This document shows positions 17,887 to 27,268 of a DNA stretch of 64,000 nt, piece by piece; the stretch's first letter is position 1, and every line of letters starts with the position of its first letter. Source of the stretch: Exiguobacterium sp. FSL W8-0210 (lineage in GTDB: Bacteria > Bacillota > Bacilli > Exiguobacteriales > Exiguobacteriaceae); the NCBI RefSeq assembly GCF_038006045.1, contig NZ_JBBOUK010000001.1, positions 2,211,001 through 2,275,000 of the forward strand, in the 5' to 3' direction. The notes under the pieces were generated by a model. That model saw nothing but the letters and a program-made list of their open reading frames with translations. It searched no databases and was not told where the DNA came from. Made by a program: the position numbers and the translations under genes.

Positions 17887-18969
17887 TTACCCCTCGTAGA
17901 TCGCTTGGACAGTCTCCGCATCTAAACGTTTTGTCACAGCAACGACTAGATCGACGGCTGCTTCGAAATCGGCTTTATGCATGATTGAGACATTCGTATG
18001 CAAGTAACGGATCGGTACAGTCAATGCAAGTGATGGAACACCTGTATTCGATAAGTGGAACTTCGCTGCATCCGTTCCGCCACCTGGTGTTAAGTCCAGT
18101 TGATACTTGATATTTTCTTCTGTTGCGACTTTCGTCACGAAATCGATCAATCCACGATGTGCGATCATCGACGCATCGAACATGATGACTTGAACGCCTT
18201 CACCTAATTTCGACAATGCCTCACGATCGGTCATTCCTGGTGTATCACCCGGGATACCTGTATCGACAGCAAAGGCGATTGATGGTTTAAGCAGGTGTGC
18301 GACAGTTTGAGCCCCACGTAATCCGACTTCTTCCTGAACAGTCGCTCCTGCGAAAATCGTGTTCGGATGTCCGTCTGCTTTTAAGCGTTTGATTGCTTCG
18401 ATTGCGATGGCACAACCAATCCGGTTGTCCCACGCTTTTGCCATCAAGAAGTTCTCATTTTTCATCACAGTAAATTCGCAATGTGGAACGACCGTATCAC
18501 CCGGACGAATTCCCCAACCATCGACTTCTTCTTTTGATGAAGCACCGATATCGATGAACATGTCTTTAATGTCGACCGGCTTATTGCGCGCTTCCGGTGG
18601 TAAAACATGAGGTGGTTTTGCACCGATTACACCTGGAATGACTTCACCAGATGACGTCACAATATTCATACGCTGTGCCAAGAGGACCTGTCCCCACCAA
18701 CCGCCGAGTGGTTGGAAACGAAGGAATCCTTTTTCATCAATCTTCGTGACCATGAATCCGACTTCATCCATGTGACCCGCAATCAATACACGTGGTGCAT
18801 CTTCGCCTGCGCCTTTATGTTCAGCAAAGAGACTACCGAGACCATCCTGGTGGAATGCTTCTGCATGAGGTTCTAGATATTCACGCATGAGGCTCCGGAC
18901 TTCTTTTTCGTTTCCCGGTACACCTGTTGCGTCCGTGAGACGTTTTAGCATATGTAATTGTTCATTCAT
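17887..18969 (-). CDS. M42-family metallo-aminopeptidase (YsdC-like)
   Basis: 360 residues, standard for the M42 (FrvX/glutamyl aminopeptidase) family. Metal ligands are visible in IAGHMDEVGFM, AKAWDNRIGCA, TVQEEVGLRGAQT and AFAVDTGIPGD; the final histidine lies in ALTVPIRYLHTNVS. These cytosolic dodecameric enzymes trim peptides from the proteasome-like breakdown pathway. It lies between the dUTPase and the rRNA methyltransferase genes on one strand, the rplT-ysdC-ysgA order of Bacilli. Confidence 0.93.
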   Translation of the reverse strand: MNEQLHMLKRLTDATGVPGNEKEVRSLMREYLEPHAEAFHQDGLGSLFAEHKGAGEDAPRVLIAGHMDEVGFMVTKIDEKGFLRFQPLGGWWGQVLLAQRMNIVTSSGEVIPGVIGAKPPHVLPPEARNKPVDIKDMFIDIGASSKEEVDGWGIRPGDTVVPHCEFTVMKNENFLMAKAWDNRIGCAIAIEAIKRLKADGHPNTIFAGATVQEEVGLRGAQTVAHLLKPSIAFAVDTGIPGDTPGMTDREALSKLGEGVQVIMFDASMIAHRGLIDFVTKVATEENIKYQLDLTPGGGTDAAKFHLSNTGVPSLALTVPIRYLHTNVSIMHKADFEAAVDLVVAVTKRLDAETVQAIYEG

Positions 18970-18981
18970 CTGATTTCCTCC

Positions 18982-19464
18982 TTAGTAACCGTTGTCTTGT
19001 CGCACATGGTTTGCTTCATTTTTAGAAATATAAGCCTTGAAAATCATATCCTGTGTAAAGCCTAGTGTAGCACCTAATGCAAGGTATGCACCAATTAGAA
19101 CATCATAACTTTGTTCCGTCCGCGAAATCGCAAAGACGTTCGTTTTGTTATAGACGTCTAAAAAAGCATCTGTTGCTGTCAAATAGAAGTCACCTTCTGT
19201 AAAATGACTCTTCTTGTACTCAAGCGCTAGACCTAGTGAGAGTAGAAAATGGACGCCATCGACATATTCCTCAAGAATTGTGACTTGAGCGGATGGTCCC
19301 TTCTTCGACCAGAACTTAAAGCAACGTGTCTCGTTCGCAAGTTCACCGAGTTCGACCAATAAGGCAAGCAGACGCTCGTCGAATTGATTGCCTGTCAATT
19401 GATGTTCTGACTGAATCCGTTTATCCAACTGTTCTTGCATCTCAAAAAGTGTCAACCAATCCAT
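18982..19464 (-). CDS. All-alpha dimeric dUTP diphosphatase
   Basis: 160 residues. ALLVELGELANETRCFKFW contains the ExxE metal-binding signature of the all-alpha NTP pyrophosphohydrolase (dUTPase_2) group, with the second acidic patch LEEYVDGVHFLLSLG. The family hydrolyses dUTP to dUMP, limiting uracil in DNA and feeding dTMP synthesis. The enzyme is unrelated to the trimeric Dut fold. It lies 12 bp upstream of the M42 gene and is likely cotranscribed. B. subtilis has no such gene at this site. Confidence 0.85.
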   Translation of the reverse strand: MDWLTLFEMQEQLDKRIQSEHQLTGNQFDERLLALLVELGELANETRCFKFWSKKGPSAQVTILEEYVDGVHFLLSLGLALEYKKSHFTEGDFYLTATDAFLDVYNKTNVFAISRTEQSYDVLIGAYLALGATLGFTQDMIFKAYISKNEANHVRQDNGY

Positions 19465-19539
19465 CTTTAATTCTCCTTCTATCTAAAAAAATCATATGAC
19501 CGTCTCATCGACGTGCCTTCTTATTTTATCATTAAATCG

Positions 19540-19571
19540 AAAAAAACGTCGGAGAATTAAATTCCCCGACG
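19540..19571 (-). terminator. Terminator of infC-rpmI-rplT
   Basis: CGTCGGGGAATT pairs with AATTCTCCGACG and is followed by TTTTTTT on the minus strand, 11 bp after the rplT stop. Confidence 0.88.
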
Positions 19572-19582
19572 AATTGTAGAAC

Positions 19583-19942
19583 TTAAGCGTTCAATTTTGC
19601 TTTTGCTGTGTCAGCAAGTGAAGCAAATGCAGTTGCATCTGTAACTGCGAGGTCAGCGAGCATCTTACGGTTAACGTCGATACCTGCTAATTTAAGACCA
19701 TGCATCATGCGGCTGTAAGAAAGACCGTTGATACGTGCTGCCGCATTGATCCGAGTGATCCAGAGGCGACGGAAGTCACGTTTCTTTTGACGACGGTCAC
19801 GGTAAGCGTACATGAGAGATTTCATGACTTGCTGTTTCGCAACCTTGAAGAGTGTATGTTTCGAGCCGTAGTAGCCCTTAGCTAATTTGAGTTGTTTTTT
19901 ACGACGTTGACGAGTCGTATATCCGCCTTTTACGCGTGGCAT
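19583..19942 (-). CDS. rplT: 50S ribosomal protein L20
   Basis: 119 residues beginning [20 protein letters not shown]. The very basic N-terminal extension and the [20 protein letters not shown] segment are diagnostic. It is an early 23S rRNA-binding protein of the large subunit. It also represses its own operon in Bacillus by binding the infC leader, which here contains an attenuator. It is the last gene of the infC-rpmI-rplT operon. Confidence 0.98.
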   Translation of the reverse strand: MPRVKGGYTTRQRRKKQLKLAKGYYGSKHTLFKVAKQQVMKSLMYAYRDRRQKKRDFRRLWITRINAAARINGLSYSRMMHGLKLAGIDVNRKMLADLAVTDATAFASLADTAKAKLNA

Positions 19943-19979
19943 ATAAATTCCCTCCTAAATCTGTATACGATTGGATAAA

Positions 19980-20174
19980 TTACTTCGCGATCATGTGACG
20001 GATGCGTTTGAAGTCACCCGTAGATACCATGCTAGCTTTACGTAATTTACGTTTCGCTTTTGTTGATTTGTTACCGAACAAGTGGCTTGTGTAAGCACGA
20101 CCACGTTTCAATTTGCCAGAAGCAGTACGTTTGAAACGTTTAGAAGCACCGCGGTGCGATTTCATTTTAGGCAT
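19980..20174 (-). CDS. rpmI: 50S ribosomal protein L35
   Basis: 64 residues beginning [20 protein letters not shown], the L35 signature; highly basic. It is part of the large ribosomal subunit. It sits between infC and rplT with AGGAGGGAATCTC upstream, in the conserved three-gene operon. Confidence 0.98.
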   Translation of the reverse strand: MPKMKSHRGASKRFKRTASGKLKRGRAYTSHLFGNKSTKAKRKLRKASMVSTGDFKRIRHMIAK

Positions 20175-20201
20175 GAGAGATTCCCTCCTACTTCGATTCG
20201 A

Positions 20202-20717
20202 TTAGTCTTCTTTCTTAGGAGCAAGCACGAGGAACATGCTGCGTCCTTCCATCTTCGGTCTCTGTTCCACAACACCGAACTCACTTAAATCCGTTGCGAG
20301 GCGTTCGAGAACGCGTCTACCGATTTCCGAGTGAGTGATGGCACGACCGCGGAAACGAATACTCGCTTTCACTTTGTTACCATTCTCCAAGAATTTCTTC
20401 GCATTACGGAATTTCGTTTGGAAGTCGTTCTCCTCGATCGTCGGGCTAAGACGAACTTCTTTCATCTGAATCACTTTCTGATTCTTCCGAGTTTCTTTGT
20501 CCTTCTTTTGCATCTCGAAACGGTATTTACCGTAGTCCATGATCTTACAAACTGGCGGTGTCGCTTGTGGAGCGACCATGACGAGGTCAAGTTCCGCTTC
20601 CTCTGCGAGACGTAGCGCTTCGTTGCGTGATTGGACACCTAGTTGAGCACCATCCGCTCCGATAAGACGAACTTCCCGGGCACGGATGCTTTCATTGATT
20701 AACAGATCTTTGCTAAT
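20202..20717 (-). CDS. infC: Translation initiation factor IF-3 (AUU start)
   Basis: 171 residues starting at ATT with GGAGGTG 6 bp upstream; the protein begins (M)[17 protein letters not shown]. An AUU start is the conserved feature of infC and lets IF-3, which discriminates against such codons, limit its own synthesis. The longer in-frame reading would have to cross the attenuator and is rejected. The N-terminal domain covers about 1-75. The linker [12 protein letters not shown] and the C-terminal domain [18 protein letters not shown] follow. It keeps 30S subunits free and proofreads initiator tRNA pairing. Confidence 0.96.
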   Translation of the reverse strand: MSKDLLINESIRAREVRLIGADGAQLGVQSRNEALRLAEEAELDLVMVAPQATPPVCKIMDYGKYRFEMQKKDKETRKNQKVIQMKEVRLSPTIEENDFQTKFRNAKKFLENGNKVKASIRFRGRAITHSEIGRRVLERLATDLSEFGVVEQRPKMEGRSMFLVLAPKKED

Positions 20718-20919
20718 GGTTAGCACCTCCATCGTGCATTGCACGAAAAATGAATGATAGAAAACGCTATAAAAAAAGCGTCGGCAGTTCTTCCCGCCCA
20801 CACTCACAAGGAACGTCAAAGCATAGCAGTCGCTACACATTGCGTATCTTCATGATGAACCAGTACGAGTCGTCATACATGGTGAGAAGCGGGATGCTTC
20901 TGCTTTGTTGTCATTTCAC
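20718..20919 (-). promoter_or_regulatory. infC leader with attenuator (L20-type autoregulation)
   Basis: About 200 nt separate the promoter from the ATT start. The minus strand forms an intrinsic terminator from 20803 to 20771: GTGTGGGCGG pairs imperfectly with CTGCCGACGC around GAAGAA, then TTTTTTT. An upstream hairpin AGAAGC/GCTTCT is also present. This agrees with the known B. subtilis infC leader, where L20 binding promotes termination. The L20 binding site itself was not identified here. Confidence 0.75.
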
Positions 20920-20925
20920 TTTGCT

Positions 20926-20955
20926 ATCATAGCACTTGTTTTCCCGTGATGTCAA
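20926..20955 (-). promoter_or_regulatory. Strong SigA promoter of infC-rpmI-rplT
   Basis: TTGACA (20950-20955), 18 bp spacer and TATGAT (20926-20931) with an extended TGC upstream of the -10. Confidence 0.85.
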
Positions 20956-21109
20956 GCCGCTTTCTATGTTCTTACAGAACGTTGCTCACATACTTGATTA
21001 TAATAGCAATCCTTTGACGGATAAGCAAGAAGTTTCTAACCTGTTTTTCACGGGTACACTCTTAACATGAAAAAAAAGATTCAGAACATTCGCAAGCAAA
21101 ATTGTTTAT

Positions 21110-21141
21110 TTAGAATGATTATTGTTTTATAATCAATTTAA
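21110..21141 (+). promoter_or_regulatory. Catalase promoter region with two PerR-like boxes
   Basis: TTAGAATGATTATTG (21110-21124) and TTATAATCAATTTAA (21127-21141) each match the PerR box TTATAATnATTATAA at about 12 of 14 defined positions. The second contains the -10 TATAAT (21128-21133). Peroxide-responsive repression by PerR is inferred. No convincing -35 is seen. Confidence 0.7.
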
Positions 21142-21166
21142 TCTTACATAAGGGGGAGAATAACAG

Positions 21167-22636
21167 ATGACTGAAAAACGATTAACGACCAATCAAGGTG
21201 TACCAATCGGAGACAACCAGAATTCACGTACGGCTGGACGTCGCGGACCAACGTTATTAGAAGACTATCAATTAATTGAAAAGATGGCCCATTTCGACCG
21301 GGAACGTGTACCTGAGCGTGTCGTACACGCTCGTGGATTCGGTGCTCACGGTGTCTTCACTGTCAAAAACTCAATGAAAAAGTACACGAAAGCTGCGTTT
21401 TTACAAGAAGAAGGGACAGAAGTTCCTGTTTTCGCCCGTTTCTCGACTGTTATTCACGGCACGCATTCTCCAGAGACACTCCGCGATCCACGTGGATTCT
21501 CTGTCAAGTTCTATACAGAAGAAGGAAACTGGGATTTCGTCGGGAACAACCTTCCTGTCTTCTTCATTCGTGACGCTATGAAGTTCCCGGATATGGTCCA
21601 TTCACTTAAACCAGATCCACGCACGAATATTCAAGATCCCGACCGTTACTGGGACTTCATGACACTTCGTCCGGAATCGACGAACATGCTCATGCATCTC
21701 TTTACGGATGAAGGGATTCCTGCAAGTTACCGTAAAATGCGTGGTTCTTCCGTCCATTCATTCAAATGGGTGAACGCTCATGGCAATACGGTTTACGTCA
21801 AACTACGCTGGGTACCGAAAGCTGGCATTCATAATCTCTCAGCAGAAGAAGCGACAGAGATTCAAGGAAAAGACTTCAACCATGCTTCAAACGATACGTT
21901 CCAAGCGATTGAAGATGGCGATTACCCGGAATGGGATCTGTTCGTACAGGTACTCGATCCGGCTGACGTCGATCAGTTCGATTTCGATCCGCTCGACGCG
22001 ACAAAAGACTGGTTTGAAGATGTCATCCCGTTCCAACACGTCGGTACGATGACATTAAACAAAAACGTCGATAACTACTTCGCTGAAACGGAATCTGTCG
22101 GATTCAACCCAGGTGTCTTGATTCCAGGGATGTTGCCATCTGAAGATAAGTTGTTACAAGGTCGCTTGTTCTCTTACTCGGACACACAACGCTACCGTAT
22201 CGGAACGAACTACCAACAACTTCCGATCAACTGTCCGTTCGCACAAGTGAACAACTACCAGCGTGATGGTGCAATGCCAGTCGGTCAGCAAACGAGTCCG
22301 GTGAACTACGAACCAAACCGTTATCAAGAAGAACCAAAAGAAACACCAGAGTATACGGAAGAAAACCAACCGCTGCTTGATGATAAACACGGTCGTCTCG
22401 AAATCGAGAAGACGAACAACTTCGGTCAAGCCGGCGAAGTATACCGTCGTCTGACAGAGGAAGAACAAGCCGCTCTTCTGAAGAACCTCGTCAATGATCT
22501 CGAGCAAGTTCGTCATGAGAATACGGTCTTGCTCGCAATCTGTAACTTCTACCGTGCTGATGCTTCACTCGGTCAGAAACTATCAGAAGCGCTTCAAGTC
22601 GATATCGAACCGTTCTTGCAACAAATGCGTTCATAA
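21167..22636 (+). CDS. katA: Heme catalase
   Basis: 489 residues, the small-subunit (clade 3) catalase size. The catalytic histidine is H54 in RVVHARGFGAHGVF. The distal asparagine lies in WDFVGNNLPVFF. The proximal heme-binding tyrosine is in LFSYSDTQRYRIG. The enzyme converts hydrogen peroxide to water and oxygen in the cytoplasm. It is monocistronic, preceded by AAGGGGGAG, with PerR-type sites over the promoter and its own terminator. Confidence 0.96.
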   Translation: MTEKRLTTNQGVPIGDNQNSRTAGRRGPTLLEDYQLIEKMAHFDRERVPERVVHARGFGAHGVFTVKNSMKKYTKAAFLQEEGTEVPVFARFSTVIHGTHSPETLRDPRGFSVKFYTEEGNWDFVGNNLPVFFIRDAMKFPDMVHSLKPDPRTNIQDPDRYWDFMTLRPESTNMLMHLFTDEGIPASYRKMRGSSVHSFKWVNAHGNTVYVKLRWVPKAGIHNLSAEEATEIQGKDFNHASNDTFQAIEDGDYPEWDLFVQVLDPADVDQFDFDPLDATKDWFEDVIPFQHVGTMTLNKNVDNYFAETESVGFNPGVLIPGMLPSEDKLLQGRLFSYSDTQRYRIGTNYQQLPINCPFAQVNNYQRDGAMPVGQQTSPVNYEPNRYQEEPKETPEYTEENQPLLDDKHGRLEIEKTNNFGQAGEVYRRLTEEEQAALLKNLVNDLEQVRHENTVLLAICNFYRADASLGQKLSEALQVDIEPFLQQMRS

Positions 22637-22644
22637 CGTAAAAC

Positions 22645-22678
22645 AAGCACCCTCGACGCTAGTCTTGGGTGCTTTTGC
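22645..22678. terminator. Terminator between katA and the beta-helix gene
   Basis: AAGCACCC pairs with GGGTGCTT; TTTT follows on the plus strand and TTGTTTT on the minus strand. It serves two convergent genes. Confidence 0.8.
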
Positions 22679-22683
22679 TTGGT

Positions 22684-23895
22684 TTAGTACGGAACAAAGT
22701 CATATCGTTCAGCTGTTGCATACGTATATTCGTTTAGTTTCGTAAATAAGACGATTCTATTTAATTGAACATCTTTGGCAGTATTTTGTTGCATGTACTG
22801 TTTTTCTGTTTCCGTAAATGAGTTATAAATTGGTGCATATCCATCGCTTTGAAACGGTTGCATTTGAATCGCACGATCGGCGTTTTCGAATGTATTATAG
22901 CGAATCGTCCCACCGATGATGCCTCGCCCTAAAATCGTCATTGCTTTTCCGTCTGCCCGGTGTACATCTCGAATCGTATTGTTGATGACGGTCGGATTTT
23001 TCCAGTTCATCATCGAAATGGCATAATCCTTCGTCTTTTCGATCAAGTTATTTTCAATCCGGATATTCGTGTGTAAACGATTCTCTGTATATTGATGTGT
23101 GCCAATGGCGACGTTGATGTTAGAAAAAACATTGTTTCGAATCGTGATATCCGAATTTGGTGTACCATCTTGAGCAGACCACTTCCACGGAAAACCTTTC
23201 GTGATTGGATCCGGTGTATCTAAGTTAATCGATTCATTTGGTCCTGTATTCGCTATCATTGTCGCATCCACGAACTTCATATTTTCAATCGTCGCGTTTT
23301 TCGTCGCGTCTAACTCCATCGCATGTGATCCTTTTTGATTACGCACTGTGATGCCACCGATATATAAATTTTGGTTGTGTGCAATCGCAAAGGCAGATCC
23401 TCGCGAAAAGCCGTTTAAGTCGATTTGTGCGTTTCCTTTTCCGATGATCCGCGCATTTTTCGTACCATTGTATTTCGACATTTTTTTATTCAGCCGTAAC
23501 ACAGACGGTGCTACTAAATCAAAGACACTCGTTGTCGCACTGATTTTCGACGTCCCCGTTTCAGATGTCTTTTTGATGATGACTCCGTCTTCTAAAATGA
23601 CCGTCGTGTTCGATGGGATTCCGACACGCAGTGGAGATAGATACGTTCCTTTTTTTAGAACAAGCGTGCCTCCCCCTTCTTTTTCAAGTCTTTCTAAATA
23701 AGAACGCATCGTATAATGATTCCGGGTTTTCGCATTATACGTCGTGTATTTTCGAATCAAGGGATCAATAGGCTTTGTTGCAGGATCAATATAATACGTC
23801 TTTTTAGTTGTCGCTGCTTTGGGCTGTTCAGCTGAAGTTCCCATGAACAAGAGGGAAGCAGCAAGCGTTACTGTCAGTGTTCGTTTCAATGTCAT
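22684..23895 (-). CDS. Secreted right-handed parallel beta-helix protein
   Basis: 403 residues. A signal peptide (MTLKRTLTVTLAASLLFMGT, cleavage likely near KAA-TT) precedes a repetitive domain with many short beta-strand rungs such as NARIIGKGNAQIDLNG, DITIRNNVFSNINVAIG and NIRIENNLIEKTKDYAI. The Asn ladders and NxI rungs are typical of pectate-lyase-like parallel beta-helices. The fold suggests polysaccharide binding or cleavage outside the cell. No catalytic lyase or hydrolase residues could be assigned, so substrate is unknown. It is monocistronic and convergent with katA. Confidence 0.78.
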   Translation of the reverse strand: MTLKRTLTVTLAASLLFMGTSAEQPKAATTKKTYYIDPATKPIDPLIRKYTTYNAKTRNHYTMRSYLERLEKEGGGTLVLKKGTYLSPLRVGIPSNTTVILEDGVIIKKTSETGTSKISATTSVFDLVAPSVLRLNKKMSKYNGTKNARIIGKGNAQIDLNGFSRGSAFAIAHNQNLYIGGITVRNQKGSHAMELDATKNATIENMKFVDATMIANTGPNESINLDTPDPITKGFPWKWSAQDGTPNSDITIRNNVFSNINVAIGTHQYTENRLHTNIRIENNLIEKTKDYAISMMNWKNPTVINNTIRDVHRADGKAMTILGRGIIGGTIRYNTFENADRAIQMQPFQSDGYAPIYNSFTETEKQYMQQNTAKDVQLNRIVLFTKLNEYTYATAERYDFVPY

Positions 23896-24040
23896 ACGTC
23901 CTTTCTACTCATAAACAAATTTATCCATTTCCCATTACATTCTAATCCTTTTCCAAATAAAAATAAATATTTCCATCTTCTTTTTTTAAAAACTAACTCT
24001 CTTGTTTATCGGATCTACTCCATTTGTTTTAAAGGATATA

Positions 24041-24077
24041 CAAAAAACCGATCATCCCGTAAAACGGAACAATCGGT
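24041..24077 (-). terminator. Terminator of thrS
   Basis: ACCGAT pairs with ATCGGT and an inner CCGT/ACGG extends the stem. TTTTTT follows on the minus strand. Confidence 0.85.
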
Positions 24078-24086
24078 ATTACGTCA

Positions 24087-26027
24087 TTATTTTGAACGGT
24101 TCGCGATTTCTTGCTCTAAATCAGCGACGAATTGTTCAAGTGATGCGTTGCTTGAGTCTTTTGAACCGTAGCGACGAATGTTGACTTCGCGCGATTCGAC
24201 TTCTTTGTCACCTAGAACGAGCATGACTGGTACTTTATTGACTTGTGCTTCACGAATCCGATAACCGAGTTTCTCGTCACGGAAATCTGTTTCGACACGA
24301 ATTCCTTTTTTCAGCAAGATCGCTTTGATTTCACGGGCATAGTCTTCATGCACTTTAGAAACCGGAATCAATTTCACCTGGACCGGTGCGAGCCATGTTG
24401 GGAACGCGCCTTTGTATTCTTCGATCAAGTATGCGACGAATCGTTCCATCGTCGAAACGACACCACGGTGTAAGACGACCGGACGGTGATCTTGTCCGTC
24501 ATTTCCTTTGTACGTCAATTCGAATCGCTCTGGTAAGAGGAAGTCGAGTTGGACTGTCGAAAGCGTCTCATCTTTACCAAGTGCTGTCCGAACTTGCACG
24601 TCAAGCTTTGGTCCGTAGAAGGCAGCTTCGCCTTCTGCTTCGAAGTATTCGAGTTCGAGCTCATCCATTGTTTCTTTCAACTCACGTTGCGCCATTTCCC
24701 AAATCGCATCGTTATCGAAGTACTTCTCTTTATCCGCTGGGTCACGGTACGAAAGACGGAATTTGTAATCCGTGATTCCGAAGTCAGCATAGACTTCTTG
24801 AATGAGGTGAACGATGGCTTTGAACTCATCTTTCATTTGGTCAGGACGGACGAACGTATGTCCATCGTTAAGGACCATATAACGAACACGCTGAAGACCA
24901 GTCAAGGCACCAGACATTTCGTAACGGTGCATGCCACCAAGCTCCGCGACACGAAGCGGTAAATCACGGTACGAACGCGGTTCGTTCTTGTAGACCATCA
25001 TGTGGTGTGGACAGTTCATCGGACGAAGAACGAGTTCTTCATTGTCCATCTCCATTTTCGGGAACATGTCATCTTGATAGTGATCCCAGTGACCCGATGT
25101 CTTGTATAGATCGACTGAACCGAGAACCGGTGTATAGACGTGCTCATATCCAAGTTCGAGTTCTTTATCGACGATATAACGTTCGACCGTCCGACGGATC
25201 GCTGCTCCTTTTGGTAGCCACATCGGGAGTCCTTGACCGACTTCTTGAGAAGTGAAGAACAAGCCAAGTTCCTTCCCGAGTTTCCGGTGATCCCGTTCTT
25301 TTGCTTCAGCGAGGAAGTGGAGGTGTTGTTTCAACTGATCTTTTGTTGCCCATGCCGTACCGTAAATCCGTTGTAACATCTTGTTTTTCGAATCACCACG
25401 CCAGTAAGCACCAGCAATGCTCATCAATTTGAAGACTTGTAGCTTCGCTGTCGCTGGAACGTGTGGTCCACGGCAGAGATCGAAGAATTCGCCTTGACGG
25501 TAAATCGTCAAATCCTGATCAGCAGGAATCGACTCGATCAATTCAATCTTCAACGGATCATTGAGTTCTTTATAGATGGCGAGTGCCTCGTCACGCGAAA
25601 CGACTTCGCGTTCGATCGGCAAGTTCTCACCCGCAATTTTATTCATCATTTTCTCGATTTCTGGTAAGTCTTCTTCTGTCAGACGACGTTCCATATCGAT
25701 GTCATAGTAAAAACCATTCTCGATTGTCGGTCCAATTCCAAGATGAATCGTTTCATCCGGATACAGACGTTTGATGGCTTGTGCCATCAAATGAGCTGAT
25801 GAGTGACGAATCAAGTCGAGCCCTTCTTCTGAATCCGGCATGATCAATTCAATTGTACCGTCCTCTTCGATTGGACGACGGTAATCGATGGCGTGCCCGT
25901 TTAGTTTGGCAGCAAAGGCTTTTTTACGAAGACCTGGGCTGATCGAAGCTGCCACTTCTTCAGCTGTCGTGCCGGCTGCAAATTCCTTTACGGCGCCGTC
26001 TGGAAATGTAAGTGCGATGTTTGACAT
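24087..26027 (-). CDS. thrS: Threonine--tRNA ligase
   Basis: 646 residues. Order: TGS domain (about 1-62), second additional/editing domain with [16 protein letters not shown], class II catalytic core with [13 protein letters not shown] (zinc ligands Cys and His), HTFVRPDQ and motif 3 [18 protein letters not shown], and a C-terminal anticodon-binding domain (about 540-646). It charges tRNA-Thr and edits Ser-tRNA-Thr. A Thr T-box leader lies upstream, and dnaI precedes it with its own stop overlapping the thrS promoter. Confidence 0.97.
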   Translation of the reverse strand: MSNIALTFPDGAVKEFAAGTTAEEVAASISPGLRKKAFAAKLNGHAIDYRRPIEEDGTIELIMPDSEEGLDLIRHSSAHLMAQAIKRLYPDETIHLGIGPTIENGFYYDIDMERRLTEEDLPEIEKMMNKIAGENLPIEREVVSRDEALAIYKELNDPLKIELIESIPADQDLTIYRQGEFFDLCRGPHVPATAKLQVFKLMSIAGAYWRGDSKNKMLQRIYGTAWATKDQLKQHLHFLAEAKERDHRKLGKELGLFFTSQEVGQGLPMWLPKGAAIRRTVERYIVDKELELGYEHVYTPVLGSVDLYKTSGHWDHYQDDMFPKMEMDNEELVLRPMNCPHHMMVYKNEPRSYRDLPLRVAELGGMHRYEMSGALTGLQRVRYMVLNDGHTFVRPDQMKDEFKAIVHLIQEVYADFGITDYKFRLSYRDPADKEKYFDNDAIWEMAQRELKETMDELELEYFEAEGEAAFYGPKLDVQVRTALGKDETLSTVQLDFLLPERFELTYKGNDGQDHRPVVLHRGVVSTMERFVAYLIEEYKGAFPTWLAPVQVKLIPVSKVHEDYAREIKAILLKKGIRVETDFRDEKLGYRIREAQVNKVPVMLVLGDKEVESREVNIRRYGSKDSSNASLEQFVADLEQEIANRSK

Positions 26028-26051
26028 GACTGTTTCCCCCTTTTACAAAAT

Positions 26052-26296
26052 AAAAAAGACTCATCCCTAAAAAGGGACGAGTCTTAATCTCGTGGTACCA
26101 CCCTCGTTCCCGGACCATGCACTGGTTCGGCTCGAACACGCGTTAACGGGCGTGAGGCGCAAACGGATTAGCCCCGTTCGTGCTATGAGGGAGTAAAGAC
26201 ATGAATGATGCCATGAGAAGCTTCCACCGTTCTTCTCTCGCTAGTTTGGTTCATTTCATACTTCATATCCTCAATCGTTGCATCGTCTATTGACGT
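26052..26296 (-). promoter_or_regulatory. T-box leader (tRNA-Thr) of thrS
   Basis: The core GAGGGTGGTACCACG and the terminator AAGACTCGTCCCT/AGGGATGAGTCTT with TTTTTT (26052-26085) are clear. Stem I is closed by TGAGG/CCTCA and contains AGTA on the 5' side. Opposite it, TTTACTCCC carries the only threonine codon in the loop, ACT (26192-26194), which I take as specifier. It is followed by C and not the usual purine, so that assignment is moderate. Confidence 0.92.
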
Positions 26297-26302
26297 GTCA
26301 TT

Positions 26303-26332
26303 AGTATAACGAATCCGTTGCTTCCTTGACAA
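26303..26332 (-). promoter_or_regulatory. Promoter of the thrS T-box transcript
   Basis: TTGTCA (26327-26332), 18 bp, TATACT (26303-26308) on the minus strand, just after the dnaI stop. Confidence 0.7.
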
Positions 26333-26338
26333 GGAAAA

Positions 26339-27256
26339 TTAGTAGCGACGTCGATTTTCACCAAGGAACTCGATTGGTTGCGTCGTCGTCCGGATTCGTT
26401 CCATCAGTCGTGCAGCCTTTAATTTATCGCCTTGATCGTTCGTGATCCCGAAATGGAGCTCGAGTTCATCATAAGATAAGTTCGAGCTGAATAATGTCGG
26501 CAGACGATGCATCATGCGATACTGCAAAATGATCCCGAACAATTCATCCCGTACCCACGGACTGATCGATTCAGCACCGATATCGTCAATCAACAAGACT
26601 GGAATCGTTTGAAATCCTTCGAGGAATGTATCAAACGAGTCAGACCGAATCCTCCGTTTCGCTTCAGCGACAAACCCCGGGGCATGGACGAGAATCGTTG
26701 CAATCCGTTCTTTTTTCAAAGCATTCCCGATCGCAGCCAAGAGGTATGTTTTCCCGACACCAAAGCTACCATGAAGGTACAATCCCTTTACATGCTCTTT
26801 TGAGCGCAAATGATTGAGGAACTGCGACGCCGCACGTAAAGCGAGCTTCCGGTCCGTCGTCGACAAGTCGAAATCGCTGAAGTTCGCATCGCGCACTTCG
26901 TCCGGCAGGAACAGACTCTTGAACTTTTTCTCAAGTGCACGTTCATCTTCTCGGTCTTTGAGCGCTTGTGACTTCTCATACGAAACGACGATTTGTCCTT
27001 TTTCGACGTGCAGGATCGGCTGATAGCCTTCGATGACGGCTTTACTTTCGATCAGTCGATTCCCATCCATTTGTTCCGCGTATTCGTTCAGTTTGAGCAT
27101 TCCCCGCTCGATCATCCGTTGATCGATCTCTGGATGGGTCCGTAAGAACATGACGACCCCCGGATGAGACAACACCCGTTGTTGGATCGCTCGAACCGAT
27201 TCTGCAACGTCTGGTCGACTTAATATTTTTTCGATAGATGATTGGATATGTTCCAT
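26339..27256 (-). CDS. dnaI: Primosomal protein DnaI (helicase loader)
   Basis: 305 residues. The N-terminal helicase-interaction domain (about 1-110) is followed by a AAA+ ATPase with Walker A YLHGSFGVGKTYLL, Walker B PVLLIDDIGAES and an arginine-bearing sensor region (MERIRTTTQPIEF). DnaI loads the replicative helicase DnaC with DnaB and DnaD at oriC and at restart sites. It lies 12 bp downstream of dnaB on the same strand, the conserved dnaB-dnaI pair. Confidence 0.94.
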   Translation of the reverse strand: MEHIQSSIEKILSRPDVAESVRAIQQRVLSHPGVVMFLRTHPEIDQRMIERGMLKLNEYAEQMDGNRLIESKAVIEGYQPILHVEKGQIVVSYEKSQALKDREDERALEKKFKSLFLPDEVRDANFSDFDLSTTDRKLALRAASQFLNHLRSKEHVKGLYLHGSFGVGKTYLLAAIGNALKKERIATILVHAPGFVAEAKRRIRSDSFDTFLEGFQTIPVLLIDDIGAESISPWVRDELFGIILQYRMMHRLPTLFSSNLSYDELELHFGITNDQGDKLKAARLMERIRTTTQPIEFLGENRRRY

Positions 27257-27268
27257 GTCCCGACTCCT

